A DNA stretch of 64,000 nucleotides from Symbiodinium natans (lineage: Eukaryota; Sar; Dinophyceae; Suessiales; Symbiodiniaceae). Location of the stretch: NCBI GenBank assembly GCA_905221605.1, contig CAJNDS010000249.1, positions 1 through 64,000 of the forward strand, in the 5' to 3' direction. The notes beneath the pieces were generated by a model. It searched no databases. It saw only the letters and a program-made list of their open reading frames with translations, and had not been told where the DNA came from. Made by a program: the position numbers and the translations under genes. Below, piece by piece: positions 1-10,655 of this stretch (positions are counted from its first letter, which is position 1; the number at the start of each line of letters is the position of its first letter).

Positions 1-1138
1 TTTGCTGCTCTGTTTTTTAGAGATTGCGAGAATATAGTGGAGGGCTGAGGATGTTTCTGGGATGCAGCCCGAACTCCACATGTTCCCAGCTTCCCTGAAC
101 AGCCCCCGCCCCAGCCAGACAGGATTGAGGAGCAGCTGGCACTTCCAGGGCTGTGCCCCAGGTGCCGGAGCGTCCATGGCCCGAGCAGAGAAGCGGAGGG
201 AGTTCGCCTCGCTTTGGGTTTGGGGTCTTTGCAGTCTTCAGTGAGCGTCTTGGGCAACGCTTTGAGGTTTGAAGCTCTCGGAGTTGAGGGACATGGTTTC
301 AGAGGTTTATGGTTTGCGGGGGGAGGCGTGTCGTCAAGTGCTTGGGGAAATAATTAAGTGCAGAATCAGAAGCGTTGGGCCGTTCAGGACTTCTGTTCTG
401 GTCCTTGAAATTTTGCAGAAACCGTGCAGAAATGTTCGCATGTTTGGCCAACAGCGCTGTGGCGTTGTCCCGGATGTCGGTTCTGAGGTTGTGAGAAGAC
501 TTGCAGTTTAGGACGTAGTTGCGGGAGGTGCTTTTGGGGTTTTTGTTTATTGAATTGTTGAGGATGTTTTGCTTAGGTTGCTGGACGGTACTATGTTTGC
601 TTAGCAAGCATTGTGAGCCTAGGCCATGGAAGACACGCTTCAATTCAACACTACACAGCGAACCAGAACCTAGAGGTCTAAACCGGAGGAAGGGTTAAGG
701 TTTTGGGCTTAAGGCTTAGGGTGCAGCACTGGTCAGCTCAGCGCAATAATATGCAGACTTGGGACACCCGAAACGCTTGGGAAACCTGGTACACTTCGGA
801 TTGTTTTTGGTTCAATGCTTGGGAAATCGGGATCGTGTGGATCAGTTGGGATACTCTTGGACTTTTGGCAAGCTTTTGGCAAACTTTTGGGACGTCGGAA
901 CTCTTGGATCACTTGGAACAAAGGAAGGAACCACTTTGACTTTTGGCCACTTGCGACAGCCCTTTATCCTCCACACTTAATGGGGAATTTGATGCTGTTC
1001 CGAATGGAACCGAAGGGATCTACGGGAAATCCGTGATTTTTGTGGTCTAGCTCGGGAGTTGCTGAAGATTTCTAAGCAAATCAACCATTTCCTGTTCCTC
1101 GTCTTAATTACATTTCGTGTTTACTGATCCCTTTTTCT
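1..1138. other. No supported gene
   Basis: Several short overlapping frames are open on both strands, but none has convincing splice sites or codon bias. A segment near 150-230 on the plus strand can be read as ARAEKRREFASL after an AG; this is too short to call. Telomere-like TTTGGG/TTTAGG words are scattered through it, as in most spacers of this window. Confidence 0.5.
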
Positions 1139-1845
1139 TCATCGCTGGATGACGTGATTTGTTGTTCTGGTTGCTCTGGTCGGCACGTCGGTCTTCTTCC
1201 GGTCTTTTGGGCGTTGCTGTTCTTTGCCCTCGGTTCTGGTTCTGTGGCGGATCAAGGAGTCGGTGGAGTCAGGGATCTCGTTCTGGACGCCGATGGGGAG
1301 GGTGATGACGATGATTGTTCCCGACTTTGCTCCCATGCTGGTGCACCATGTTCTGGGCGGAGCTCCAGTGATTAAATAAACGGCTGCTACCCGTTTTTTT
1401 TTCACGTAAACTTGATGATCCCCGTCCCTCTTCTTCTCTTCCTTGGAGATGGCTTTGGCGACATATCTCTCCCACCCATCTCCGCGCCGCATCGGGGTTT
1501 GCCTTGGTGCTGGTGTTCCTCCTCGTCGTGCTTTTCCCTTGGTGGCATTCGGTGCACGTGTCGGAAATGTGACTGTTCCCCAAATCAGAGCTCGGAGGAG
1601 TACGGTGCAAGACTAGTGGAAAGTGTGAAGAGCATGGGAAGGACTGATGGCCATGTGGGAAAGCTGCTATGCCTGCTGTGTTCGGGAAAACCCCTTCTTG
1701 CTGAAGCAAACCCTCCGTCGTCGAAACAAATGCGAAAAGGAAGAACCGAAATTAGCGTGCGTAAGGCCCGAGGCGGAGATTGGGCTTGATGGCGGCGGCG
1801 CTGACTCAAGCCAGGCAGGGTTCGGGGGCGGGTTTCTCCCCCCGA
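1139..1845 (-). CDS. Possible retroposed protein-coding copy behind a spliced-leader relic
   Basis: Downstream of the spliced-leader match the minus strand stays open in overlapping frames, with the longest clean stretches at 1709-1269 (146 codons) and 1492-1139 (117 codons). The first holds a CxxC (DTCTECHQGK) followed by KANPDAARRWVGEI; the second is basic. No splice sites are needed, which fits a reverse-transcribed mRNA, and the frame changes fit a decayed one. No family was recognised. The frames overlap, so at least one is a shadow. The retrocopy idea rests on the adjacent relic, not on the protein. Confidence 0.3.
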
Positions 1846-1858
1846 CTTGAGCCAAAAT
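1846..1858 (-). other. Spliced-leader relic (3' 13 nt of dinoflagellate-type SL)
   Basis: The minus strand reads ATTTTGGCTCAAG, immediately preceded by AG at the end of a GA-rich tract. This is identical to the last 13 nt of the 22-nt leader that dinoflagellates trans-splice to mRNA 5' ends. Truncated leader copies in genomic DNA are known in dinoflagellates as a mark of mRNA re-integration. A given 13-mer is expected well under once per 64 kb, but I looked for this motif on purpose. Confidence 0.55.
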
Positions 1859-1859
1859 C

Positions 1860-2020
1860 TCTGTCTCTCTCTCTCTCTCTCTCTCCGTCTCTCCGCGTCT
1901 GCCTTTGTTTGTCTGTGTGACTGCGACTGCGACTGTGTGTTGGGGGCGGGGGTGGGGGCAGCAGTTGGTGGGTGTGAGTAGGTGTGGGTGTGGGTGGTCG
2001 TGGGTCGGGGTGGGGATGTT
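1860..2020. repeat. CT microsatellite and GT/GGGTG low-complexity tract
   Basis: A CT dinucleotide tract (1862-1884) is followed by GT- and GGTGTGG-rich sequence. It produces proline-, histidine- and RERERD-type ORFs on the minus strand that should not be read as protein. Confidence 0.8.
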
Positions 2021-2433
2021 TGGAGCGTTGCTTACAAGGAGTGGAACATAGCAAGCTTGGGGCGAAAAGCACTATTGGGCTCCATTCAACTGCAGCTAGA
2101 AGCTAGAAATGCTAGAACAAAGGCATTCATTTTGTGAGTCTACTTAAGTCCGTGATGTAGCAAAGCGTTCATGGAGGCCCGCCTTCGACACATCGATGCC
2201 CAGGCATTCAGAGCACCGCCTCGGATTGGACTGAAATCCCTAAGCACCAACAAGACCGGTTGATTTTTCTGTATGTGCTCCGATGTTGCTTACGAGCGGT
2301 CACCAGGTTTAGCATTCAAGGACGAGGGTATCGGGCGGCGTTGGGCCTTGGATGTCTCGATTGGTTTCGATTGGTTTCGGGATTCGATGGCTGAGGGGAA
2401 ATCCCAGCGCTCGAAGATCGGTGGCGGATAACC

Positions 2434-2663
2434 CTAAAACCAACCCCCAACCACACCACAGGGGGGGGGGGGTATCATCTTAGTACCCCATCCGCGGGGA
2501 AACCCTAAACCCTAAACCCTAAACCCTAAAACCCTAAAACCCTAAAACCCTAAAACCCTAAAACCCTAAAACCCTAAAACCCTAAAACCCTGAACCCTAA
2601 ACCCTAAACCCTAAACCCTAAACCCTAAACCCTAAAACCCTAAAACCAACCCCCAACCACACC
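2434..2663 (+). repeat. Interstitial telomeric array with duplicated flanks
   Basis: Positions 2503-2646 consist of CCCTAAA and CCCTAAAA units, the complements of TTTAGGG and TTTTAGGG, mixed in blocks. The array is bracketed by two copies of the phrase CTAAAACCAACCCCCAACCACAC (near 2434-2460 and 2640-2663), each followed by a poly-G run. So the array lies inside a duplicated segment; it is not a chromosome end. Confidence 0.85.
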
Positions 2664-2785
2664 CGGGGGGGGGGGATACCATGGGGGGGGGGGGGGGGGG
2701 GGGGTAGGGGGGGGGGGGGGGTGAGGGGGGGGGGGGGGGTGGGGGGCCCCGCCGGGGCTGAACCATATATATATATATATATATG
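2664..2785. repeat. Poly-G tracts joined to a TA microsatellite
   Basis: Several poly-G runs of about 10-20 nt alternate with single T or A bases, then a short GC-rich linker leads into a TA tract at 2765-2785. This is the first of several copies in the window of the same arrangement (TA repeat, short linker, homopolymeric G or C). Confidence 0.85.
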
Positions 2786-2796
2786 TTTTTTGTAAA

Positions 2797-4130
2797 GGGG
2801 CTGCGCATGGGCGGGCAGCGCAGGCAGAAGCTGGAGGAGAGCTGTTCTGCAAACCGGGAAGGGGGGCGCGTGCGCGCATGCCCGCACGGCGTGCGTCCTG
2901 ATGAGGTCAGCTGTAGGCTTTCATAGTCGGGAACGCCCGGGTCTGGCGACAGAGGGAAAGCTTATGCACGCGTGGGCCGCCGTGTCATCCAAGGCCGGAG
3001 CCGCTGATGCGCATGATGCGCGCCCGGCATCCCGGACTGGGGCCCCTGATGCTCCTGATGCGCGCTTAGGGCTCCCGGACTGAACCCGCTGATGCTCATG
3101 ATGCGCTCCCTTTTGGGGACTTTTGGGGGGTGTCCGGGGCTATCCCATTTTGCGTAAAAAGACCGTTCACCGGCGGCACGGCGGGGTCGACGGCACTGGC
3201 GTCCGGCCTTATTGTGCTTCGCACAAAACTAGCTAGCTACGCACGGGAGTCGCCCGTGATGAACAGGTCCGCTTGCCATGACCACAAAACCATGGCGCTG
3301 CCCGACTGCCCGATTTTAAGGGGCTGCGCCCATGGGCGGGCAGCGCAGGCAGAAGCGCGGGGCGAGCAGTTTCTAAGCATTTTGAGGCCCCTAAACTCCC
3401 TTAAAATCTCTAAGCGTTTGAGGCTCCTCAACCCCCTTAAAGTTTCTAAGCATTTTCAGGCCCCTAAACTCCCTTCAAATCTCTAAGCGTTTGAGGCTCC
3501 TAGACTCCCTTAAAGTTTCCAAGCACTTTATAAGGCCCCTAAACTCCCTCTTTCCTAGCCCCGGGCTTAGACACGTCGCTTATGCCCGCCCTTTGGGGGG
3601 CATCATGCTCCTGATGCGCCCCCGGGGTCCCGCCCTGGGAGCCGCTGATGCTGCTGATGCGCGCCTGGGGGTCCCGGGCTGGACCCGCTGATGCTCATGA
3701 TGCGCACCCTCTGGGGGCCTCCGTGGCGACGCAAAAAAACCACGAAAAAAAAACCGTTCACCGGGGGCACGCGGGGGTCGGCGGCACTGGCGTCCGGCCT
3801 AGTTCTGCTTCGCAGAAGGCCGAAGGCTAGGAAGGCTATTGCCGGGACGACCCGGCCTAAAAGGTCCGCCAATGCTCGGTCCTTGGGGACCTCGCGCTGC
3901 CCGATTTTAAGGGGCTGCGCCCATGGGCGGGCAGCGCAGGCAGAAGCGCGGGGCGAGCAGATCAGTCACAGGGTTGGGGTTTCTCTAAGCGTTTGAGGCT
4001 CCTAAACTCCCTTGAAGTTTCTAAGCATTTTGAGGCCCCCTAAACTCCCTTAAAATCTCTAAGCGTTCGAGGCTCCTGAACTCACGACCCGGCCTAAAAG
4101 GTTCGCGCCAGGCCGCAAGGGCCATGGCGC
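2797..4130. repeat. Cluster of interspersed direct repeats
   Basis: Several phrases recur. A GC-rich block beginning CCCGATTTTAAGGGGCTGCG occurs at 3310-3369 and 3900-3959, with a partial copy near 2797-2845 and a degenerate one near 4133. A block beginning ACCGTTCACCG and ending in GTCCGGCCT occurs at 3160-3222 and 3752-3813. CTGATGCTCCTGATGCGC-type units recur at about 3000-3100 and 3605-3705. A unit of about 40 bp built on CCTAAACTCCCTTAAA and CTCTAAGCGTTTGAGGC repeats through 3385-3560 and 3980-4085. No protein is supported. Confidence 0.75.
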
Positions 4131-5432
4131 TGCCCGATTTAATGGCTGCCGCCAGTGCCGCCGACCCCAACAAAGACTTTGAGGTGGTGTGTACATGGGG
4201 GGTGAGGGTGGGGGGCAAGCTAAAGATTACAGGCTGTGAGCAGGCTAGGGCAGCATAGGTTTGAGATCGGCGGGCATGCAGGTCCATGGATGCATTGGAA
4301 CCCTCAAACCACCCTCAATCACTTCATTTCAAGGTAAAGCAACAGGTTGGGAGAAGGTGGGGAAGGGAGTAGGGCGGCCCTTTCAACGAAGCACTAAGAG
4401 CATGTGCAGCCTCTCCAAACCTTGACCTTCGAGAGGGTTCAGCGACATGTGCGCAACTCAAACTGGGTGATCGATTCTGCTGTCGCCCCCCTCTCAGGTC
4501 CCAAATAGCTATTGCAACTGCCAAAGGTAGGGGATCAGAGAGCCTCCTTTCGTGCGCTTGCAGTCCGATTGCTTCGAAAAGGGTCCTTTAAGGTTCTTGT
4601 TGCCCAGGCGCAGCTCTAAAGGCGCGCAGATGAGCTCGGCGCGCCCTGAACTCTGATGGCTTGGCTTATTGAGGAGATTCAAGTTCAAGGGATCGAACTC
4701 GTACAGGGTTGCGGGAAGGGGTGGGGGCTTGTGCGGCTTTTGGACTTTGGGCTATTCGAACCTAAGCTCAAAGCTTCGTAGTGTAGCGGTCGGCGTGTTT
4801 GACCGATCCGAAGCCTAATAAGGCAGACTCACAAGCTGCAGGTGTGCTGGGGCGTTAAGTGCGGGTTTTGGATCTACAAGTTTTCTAAGTTATGTATATA
4901 GGTTTGAGGGACCCTTCGCCTCTGTGCACCGCGTTGGGGAAAGTTCGGCTGCAGAATTTGCAATTTGACCAAAAAAGCGACTACACACCACAAGCACGTA
5001 TGGATACCCACAATGTCAAGCCACCAAACCTGGGTTCATGCTCGACGTATGAAAATTCCTATGTTTTCCAAACCGCTAGACTCGCCAGACCCCAACCTGC
5101 TGAGCAACCAAAACTTCTGTACTCCAGGAACTTCATCTGAAGAACATGGCACTAGAATCCCGAACTCCCCATCACGATCCCTGATGTCGGTCAGGGCTAC
5201 AAAGATGAGGTTTGAGCCTTGAGCCTCGAGCCCCTGCCTAGCACATGAATCCTGCTGAGCCCGTCACCCAGCCAATCCCCACAGGGGCTGACACTCGGAA
5301 CAACACTTAAGATCTTCAGTTCCATGGGAATTCGATCTACAAGTTCTGCAGAATTAAACGGGCGAAGGGGGGGGGGGGGTCCTCTACTTCAAAGCTCTGC
5401 CCTCTTTTCCAACCTCGGCCCTTGCCTGGCAG
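4131..5432. other. No supported gene
   Basis: A short plus-strand frame at about 4111-4175 (MALPDLMAAASAADPNKDFE) looks coding, but its first half is a degenerate copy of the neighbouring repeat, so I do not call it. The rest has only short unbiased frames and a poly-G run at 5367-5380. Confidence 0.5.
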
Positions 5433-5560
5433 GCAAAGAACCTGCGAGAACTGGCGCCTCGCCGCCTCGAGGCCGGCCTCACAAGAAACCCTGCGGAAAA
5501 GTTGGCGCTTGGGCCCCTCACTGTTGGCCTTTTTAAGGGAGAGAAGGATACCTTTAATGC
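5433..5560 (+). CDS. Possible internal exon, unknown protein
   Basis: After an AG at 5431-5432 the plus strand reads AKNLRELAPRRLEAGLTRNP, then AEKLALGPLTVGLFKGEKDT, and stays open for about 60 codons with no stop. The other frames give no comparable helix-like composition. No donor can be fixed and no neighbouring exon is linked by phase. No family was recognised. Confidence 0.3.
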
Positions 5561-6786
5561 CCGAGACCGCCCAACCCCTCCAACCCTTCAAAATCCAAAG
5601 CCCAACTCAGAGCCCCTGAATTCCTGGTAGCAGGGGCTTAAATGGGGGCAAAGTTGCTTCAGGTTGAGGTGTAGGGTCGGTAGGGAGAAGGTTCATTTGA
5701 GAGGGGCAAACTCGAGGCGTGCCCATCGTGGAGTTTAAGCAAAGGATTGGGTTTCGCGCTGCAGCTGGGGGTGGGAAAGTTGCTGAGCCTAGCTAAGCTT
5801 ATCAAGCTGAAGCCTAAAAGCAGCGGGCTTGGTTTTTCGAAACTCTATAGTGAATCGAGATACTGAATTGAGACTGTGAGACTTCATCCCCCAAAGAAAT
5901 CTACATCCCAAAAGCTGCCGCCTTCATGGTGGGCACCAGGCGCTCGCCCACCAGGTCCTCGCAAAGCCGATCACACCTCGGCCGCTTTGGGGCCGAAGTT
6001 CTGGGCCCTGGGGTGGGTTCGGCCCAAAAAGTTCGAGTTAGGTGGGATGTTGAGCTCTTGAGGGCTGCGCGAGGCCTCTTGAATCATACATCTGTCATAC
6101 AGGCCTGTAAAATTTTATGGCGGTACGTGCGCCGCTGTCTGTGGATGCTGGGGCTGGAAAAGCTGGAAAGTCCAGCATACTGCTAATCCATTGCCGTCCA
6201 GGGAGAAGAAGCACCACTGAATGAGAAAAGATGTCCAGGATCTTCGAGAAGTGGACTGTGCACTCCTCGTCTCGTATTTCTTCCCTTTCGCGCACATGGC
6301 CTTATGGATCAAGGATCACGGGCGTGTTTTGGGGCTTTCCTGCTCTCTGAGGCACACCAGCAGGCAAGTCGCCGCTCCATTTGCCGGAATGAGTGCAGAT
6401 GTCGGAATCGCAAAACCTGCATGAGGCACCCAAATCAAGGGCATTTGATTTCTGTTCTCTCTGTTCAGCCTGATGGCACAAGGAGTGCTGTGAGCTTGTG
6501 TAGGGTGCATGCCAAGGACGGAGCAACAACTCACAGCATGAATCCTTGCTTTGCGATATAAAAGGCGGCATTGTCTTAAAGAGGGAACGCCCATGCACAC
6601 GCAAACAATCTTTCACCAAGTCATAGGCCAAAAACTCAAGGTCCTCCAGACTGCCACACGAAGAACTTCGCAGTGTAGAATGTAGGGAATTTAGGCCAAA
6701 GCTGCAGGGTCTAGAGGGCCTAGAGCAGCCACGGTTACAGTTTAAAGCTGTTCGAGGCCTGTGTCCAGCTGCCCTGAAGACTGTAC
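5561..6786. other. No firm gene; long minus-strand open frame
   Basis: A 215-codon minus-strand frame (6949-6302) is open but has no clear codon bias beyond the exon called at 6787-6883, which is read in another frame. A frame of this length is not rare in this many bases. Nothing else was recognised. Confidence 0.4.
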
Positions 6787-6883
6787 CATGGTGGCTTTGT
6801 GGTCCTGCTTTCGGAGCGCCAGGAGCTTTTGGACTTGTGACTGGGACACCAGACACTCGCACAGATTGGGCAGCTTCCGCAGA
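6787..6883 (-). CDS. Minus-strand exon, leucine-rich helical segment
   Basis: Read from an AG acceptor (GGAAG) to a donor GTACAG, the segment is one base plus 32 codons: LRKLPNLCECLVSQSQVQKL and then LALRKQDHKATM. Third positions are mostly G or C and leucine spacing suggests an amphipathic helix. The gene would lie on the minus strand, divergent from the plus gene that starts near 7460. No family was recognised and no partner exon is linked. Confidence 0.5.
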
Positions 6884-7459
6884 CTTCCACACAAGTTTTA
6901 CACGAGTGGGTTTGCATACCATTGCAGAACAACCTTTAAGCGTCGGCATTTGAGAAGGGCCCGTGCAACCTTTTTCAGGTTTTTGAATGCGCAGCTTCGT
7001 TGACAGTGTGGCTGCTCAACTTAGTGCTTGTGAACGCCTCCAAGCAAAACGCGAAACTGGAACAACGTTGTCACCCCCACAACCCTTTCGGTCAAAGATC
7101 CTCACGCTCACATCCTCATCATAACATCCCAGAGCCTGCAGCCCCTGACTACGGAGCGCAAAGGCGCAAAGTGTTGAAGTCAGCCTTCGGAGGAAGGACA
7201 GCGCGCACCTCCCTGGCAAACTCGGTGCACTGGACAGAAAAGCTCATTTCCGCAGCCCTGGCCGTGCGAGAATTTCGCGTTTGGATTTCTTCATGCTTCT
7301 CCCACGCTCTCTCTCGGCGTCCCGACATGCTCTCACTCTCTCTCCCTCTCTCTCTCTCTCCAGATGTTACGCGTTTGACTCTCGTTTGGAATGCTCAATT
7401 GCGCGTCTAGAACCACCTCTAAAACTCTGTCGTCAGGGGGTTTAGGTTGAGGGGCCGCC
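6884..7459. promoter_or_regulatory. Candidate divergent intergenic region
   Basis: This stretch separates a minus-strand exon from the presumed start of the plus-strand gene. It contains a CT-rich tract (7327-7362) and short open frames, but no recognisable promoter motif. The promoter role is inferred from gene orientation only. Confidence 0.25.
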
Positions 7460-7591
7460 ATGGGGAGCTTTGAACGGGTTGAGCCAACACCTGAACCCCC
7501 GAAGCAGTGGGTCCAGCAGCTCAGTCGCAGCCGCGGCCAGGAATGGCGAAGGCTCGACCACCGTGGCCTTTTCTGGATTTGGAAACGCTAG
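7460..7591 (+). CDS. Candidate first exon of plus-strand gene
   Basis: An ATG at 7460 sits in a strong context (GCCGCCATGG) and opens 43 codons to a TAG at 7589: MGSFERVEPTPEPPKQW, then basic and Trp-rich sequence. Two Trp residues are 22 apart, the spacing of a WW domain, but the middle motif residues are missing, so I do not call the domain. A second frame from 7446 is also open and ends in TVAFSGFGNAR before GTGGGT. Either could be the true frame. The next exon is at 7670. Confidence 0.4.
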   Translation: MGSFERVEPTPEPPKQWVQQLSRSRGQEWRRLDHRGLFWIWKR

Positions 7592-7669
7592 GGTGGGTTC
7601 CCATGTTCCCTGTCAGCTTCACCAAAAGGGGGGGATAGAGGCGTTGGGAGTCGTGGTGAATCTTTGAAG

Positions 7670-7800
7670 GACCCACAGGATACTATTGCTAAGGCCGTGG
7701 ACGCATCAGAAGACTTGATGAAACATTTGCGCAGTGCACAGATGCGCGAGAGTAGGAAACTCATCCAGACACAGCTTGGACAACTCCTAAGGATCTGTCA
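7670..7800 (+). CDS. Plus-strand exon, helical protein segment
   Basis: The exon runs from an AG|G acceptor (TTTGAAG) to a canonical donor GTATGAG. It gives 43 codons plus two bases: DPQDTIAKAVDASEDLMKHL, then RSAQMRESRKLIQTQLGQLL. All three minus-strand frames contain stops here, so the strand is clear. The ending phase (CA) fits the exon at 10775, which starts with one base. The intron between them is about 3 kb and carries an AT-rich mobile-looking element. No family was recognised. Confidence 0.6.
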
Positions 7801-8049
7801 GTATGAGGTTACCAGCTTGAGCCATCAGGCCTTACGTGGCAAACTCAGACCTTTTAATATTCAAAACGCCCAAGCTGCTTGTACATCTGCAAGACACTTC
7901 CGACTCAAACCCCAGTCCGAAACGCCAGGAAGTCAAGTCTTAGAGACAAGGAGCAGCCAGACCACGATGCTTGGAAAACCACAGCAGCGACAAATACAAA
8001 CCAAACGCCGAATTCCCCGAACAGTTTCCCTAGGGAAAAACCTAGGAAA

Positions 8050-8077
8050 TACATAATATGTAATATGTATATATACA

Positions 8078-8109
<32 letters not shown>

Positions 8110-8460
8110 GTATTATTATATTATATTATATTACATTACATTATATTATATTACATTATATTATATTATATTACATTATATTGTTATCATTATTATTATT
8201 ATCATATTATATATTATATATCATATTATATACATATATATCTATATATAATATCATATATTATATAGCATATCTTACATTTTATATATTATGTATTATA
8301 CATAATACTGATATATTATATATTACATTACATTACATTACATTACATTACATGACATTATATTATAGTATATTATATTGTATTATATTGTATTATAATA
8401 TATTATATTATATATAATGCATAATATCTGGTAAACTCTATAGTATATATATATATATAT
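8050..8460. repeat. AT-rich microsatellite block
   Basis: Degenerate TTA/TATAT/TTACA repeats from 8081 to 8460, ending in a TA dinucleotide tract. It lies at the left border of the inverted-repeat element and inside the presumed intron of the plus gene. Confidence 0.9.
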
Positions 8461-8770
8461 ATATGGTCGCCCCCCCCCCCCCCCCCAATGGACCAACCTC
8501 CAACCCCAATGGACCCACATCGGCATGTATAAGGTTCTCGAGACACTGCAGCCTGCCATGCTTTCCCTGTCTACTTCTTTATGCTTTTTGTTCTTCCTGT
8601 GCTTTTTTTGTGTTTTTTTTCGTGCATTTTTGTGTGTGGTGTACTCTTTTGTGTTTTTTCTGCTTTTTGTTGCACTTTTTGCACTTTTTTGCACTTTTTG
8701 CACTTTTTTGCACTTTTGTCTAATTTCACAACATTTTTACAAATATTTATCCTCTTGAATGTGCTTTTCC

Positions 8771-8846
8771 AATCCAAAAATCCAAAAATCCAAAGTTCTC
8801 CGGACAATCTCCCAGGAAACTTTGGATTTTTGGATTTTGGGATTTT
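8771..8846. other. Long hairpin with conserved loop, copy 1
   Basis: Arms built of ATCCAAA units ending in CCAAAGTT face the complementary AACTTTGG and GGATTTTTGG arm around a loop of about 20 nt (CTCCGGACAATCTCCCAGGA). The same stem and loop recur at about 10331-10400 and 10587-10655, once in the opposite orientation. Confidence 0.6.
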
Positions 8847-8911
8847 TTGATTTTGGGGTTTTTGGATTTTGAAGATTTTTCACATTCGAGGCTCTCTTAT
8901 TTTTTGACTTG

Positions 8912-10064
8912 TAAGAGGGCGGCCATTCAAATGCACCCTTATCAGAGTTTCAATTGCGTCCTAAGTACTCGAAACGTAAGCACTAAATTCACAGGATATT
9001 ATTAAATGGCATATCCTAGATGGTTTTGATTATACAGGTTCTGAATTTGAGAACCATGTCAAGTCTGACTTTTTCAAATCACTGAGGTAAACACGTACGT
9101 GTGTTATGCACAGGGCTTTGCTAAGCAGGCTTTAGCAGAGAAAGCCCATTTTTGCCAATATCTACTTTTGTGCATCTAAAAGAAGCTGAATTATCATTTT
9201 CCAAGAACAACCATTCTGGGATCCTAGTACCTGCTGTTTAAGAAAGGTTATATGTCATGAACACCCTGACTTTGCGATAACGAGTGTTTTAGTTTTCTGA
9301 TCCTTTAATTCAGGCTCTTAATATTGAGTTGCCCCACCTGTGATTATTGCAGTAAAGCCTGCTCGAATCTGATTAACGTCTTAACTAAGTACTCGATTGA
9401 AGACTGTATCGAAAAAATTCTAAGTAGCCTGCTCACAAAGCCAATGAGATTTCGAAATATCCTACTCAAACAGCCAACAAGAGGCTGAACAGAAGCGTTC
9501 AAGACAGTAATAGGGCTTAGGCCCAATATACGGCGAGTGCACTGTCCACTCGAGGGTCAGGGACTTCCTGTATGGAAGTGAAGTGTGCATTCATTTCCAG
9601 GGCGCGCATTTCATGCTATGAGGTTCGGTTGAACTCTTATTTTATAATCTTGCATATGGAGCCCCTGTAAGTATCTCGTGTATATAAGAGGGCGGCCCTT
9701 CAAAGGTACCCTTATCAGAGTTTCATTGGCGTCCTACTCGAAACGTGAACACTAAATTCACAGGATATTAAATGGCGTATTCTAGAAGGTTTTGATTATA
9801 CTGTTTCCGTATATGAAAACCATGTAAAGTCTTAGTTTTTCAAATCACTGAGAAAAACACGTACATGTGTTATGCACAGGCCTTTGCTAAGGAGGCTTTA
9901 ACAAAGAAAGCCTATATTTGCCAATATCTAATTTTGTGCATCTGAAAGAAGCTGAATTATCATTTCTTCAATAAGAACCATTCTGGGATCTAGTACCTAC
10001 TGTTTAGAAAAGGTTATCTCTTATGAAAGCCCTTACTTTGCGATACGAGTGCTTTAGTTTTTTG
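8912..10064 (+). repeat. Direct duplication of about 385 bp inside the element
   Basis: Copy one is about 8912-9297 and copy two about 9684-10064. They share long near-identical stretches such as AACACTAAATTCACAGGATA-type and GTGTTATGCACAGG phrases, with scattered substitutions and small indels, so the duplication is not recent. No ORF is shared by the two copies. Confidence 0.75.
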
Positions 10065-10330
10065 AACAGGATTCCAAGTAGTTCACTAGCCAGAGACTGG
10101 ACCTAAGCCCTACTACTTTCTTGAACGCTTCTAATCGCTTTTTGAGCAGGATATTTCAACATCTTACGGGCCCTTTGAGCAGGCTACTTGGGATTTTCAT
10201 TCACGTTTTGAGTCGTTTGGATGTTTTTGAAATTCTGACAAGGGTACATGTGAATGGCCGCCCTCTTATAAGTCAAAAAAAAGGAGAACCTCGAATGTGA
10301 AAAATCTTCAAAATCCAAAAACCCCAAAAT

Positions 10331-10655
10331 CCAAAAATCCAAAAATCCAAAGTTTCCTGGGAGATTGTCCGGAGAACTTTGGATCTTTGGATTTTTAGAT
10401 CTTTGGATTTTTGGATTGGAAAAGCACATTCAAAAGGACAAGTATTTGCAAAAATGTTGTGAAATTAGACAAAAGTGTAAAAAAAGTGCAAAAAGTGCAA
10501 AAAGGTGCAAAAGTGCAAAAAGTAAAAAAAGCACGAAAAAGCACAAAAAGCATAAACAAGCATAAGAAAGCACAAAATCAAAAAAATCCCAAAATCCAAA
10601 AATCCAAAGTTCTCCGGACAATCTCCCAGGAAACTTTGGATTTTTGGATTTTTGG
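10331..10655. repeat. Hairpin copies 2 and 3
   Basis: Copies centred near 10366 and 10621 repeat the stem-loop described at 8771-8846. The right arm of the element therefore carries two copies and the left arm one, which suggests local duplication after the arms formed. Confidence 0.6.

Noticed and set aside
4111-4175. Apparent start exon MALPDLMAAASAADPNKDFE
   Set aside because: Its first half is a degenerate copy of the neighbouring GCTGCCCGATTTTAAGG repeat, so the resemblance to a coding start is probably accidental.
7460-7591. WW domain in the first plus-strand exon
   Set aside because: Only the two Trp residues at the right spacing are present; the central aromatic pair and Asn are missing.
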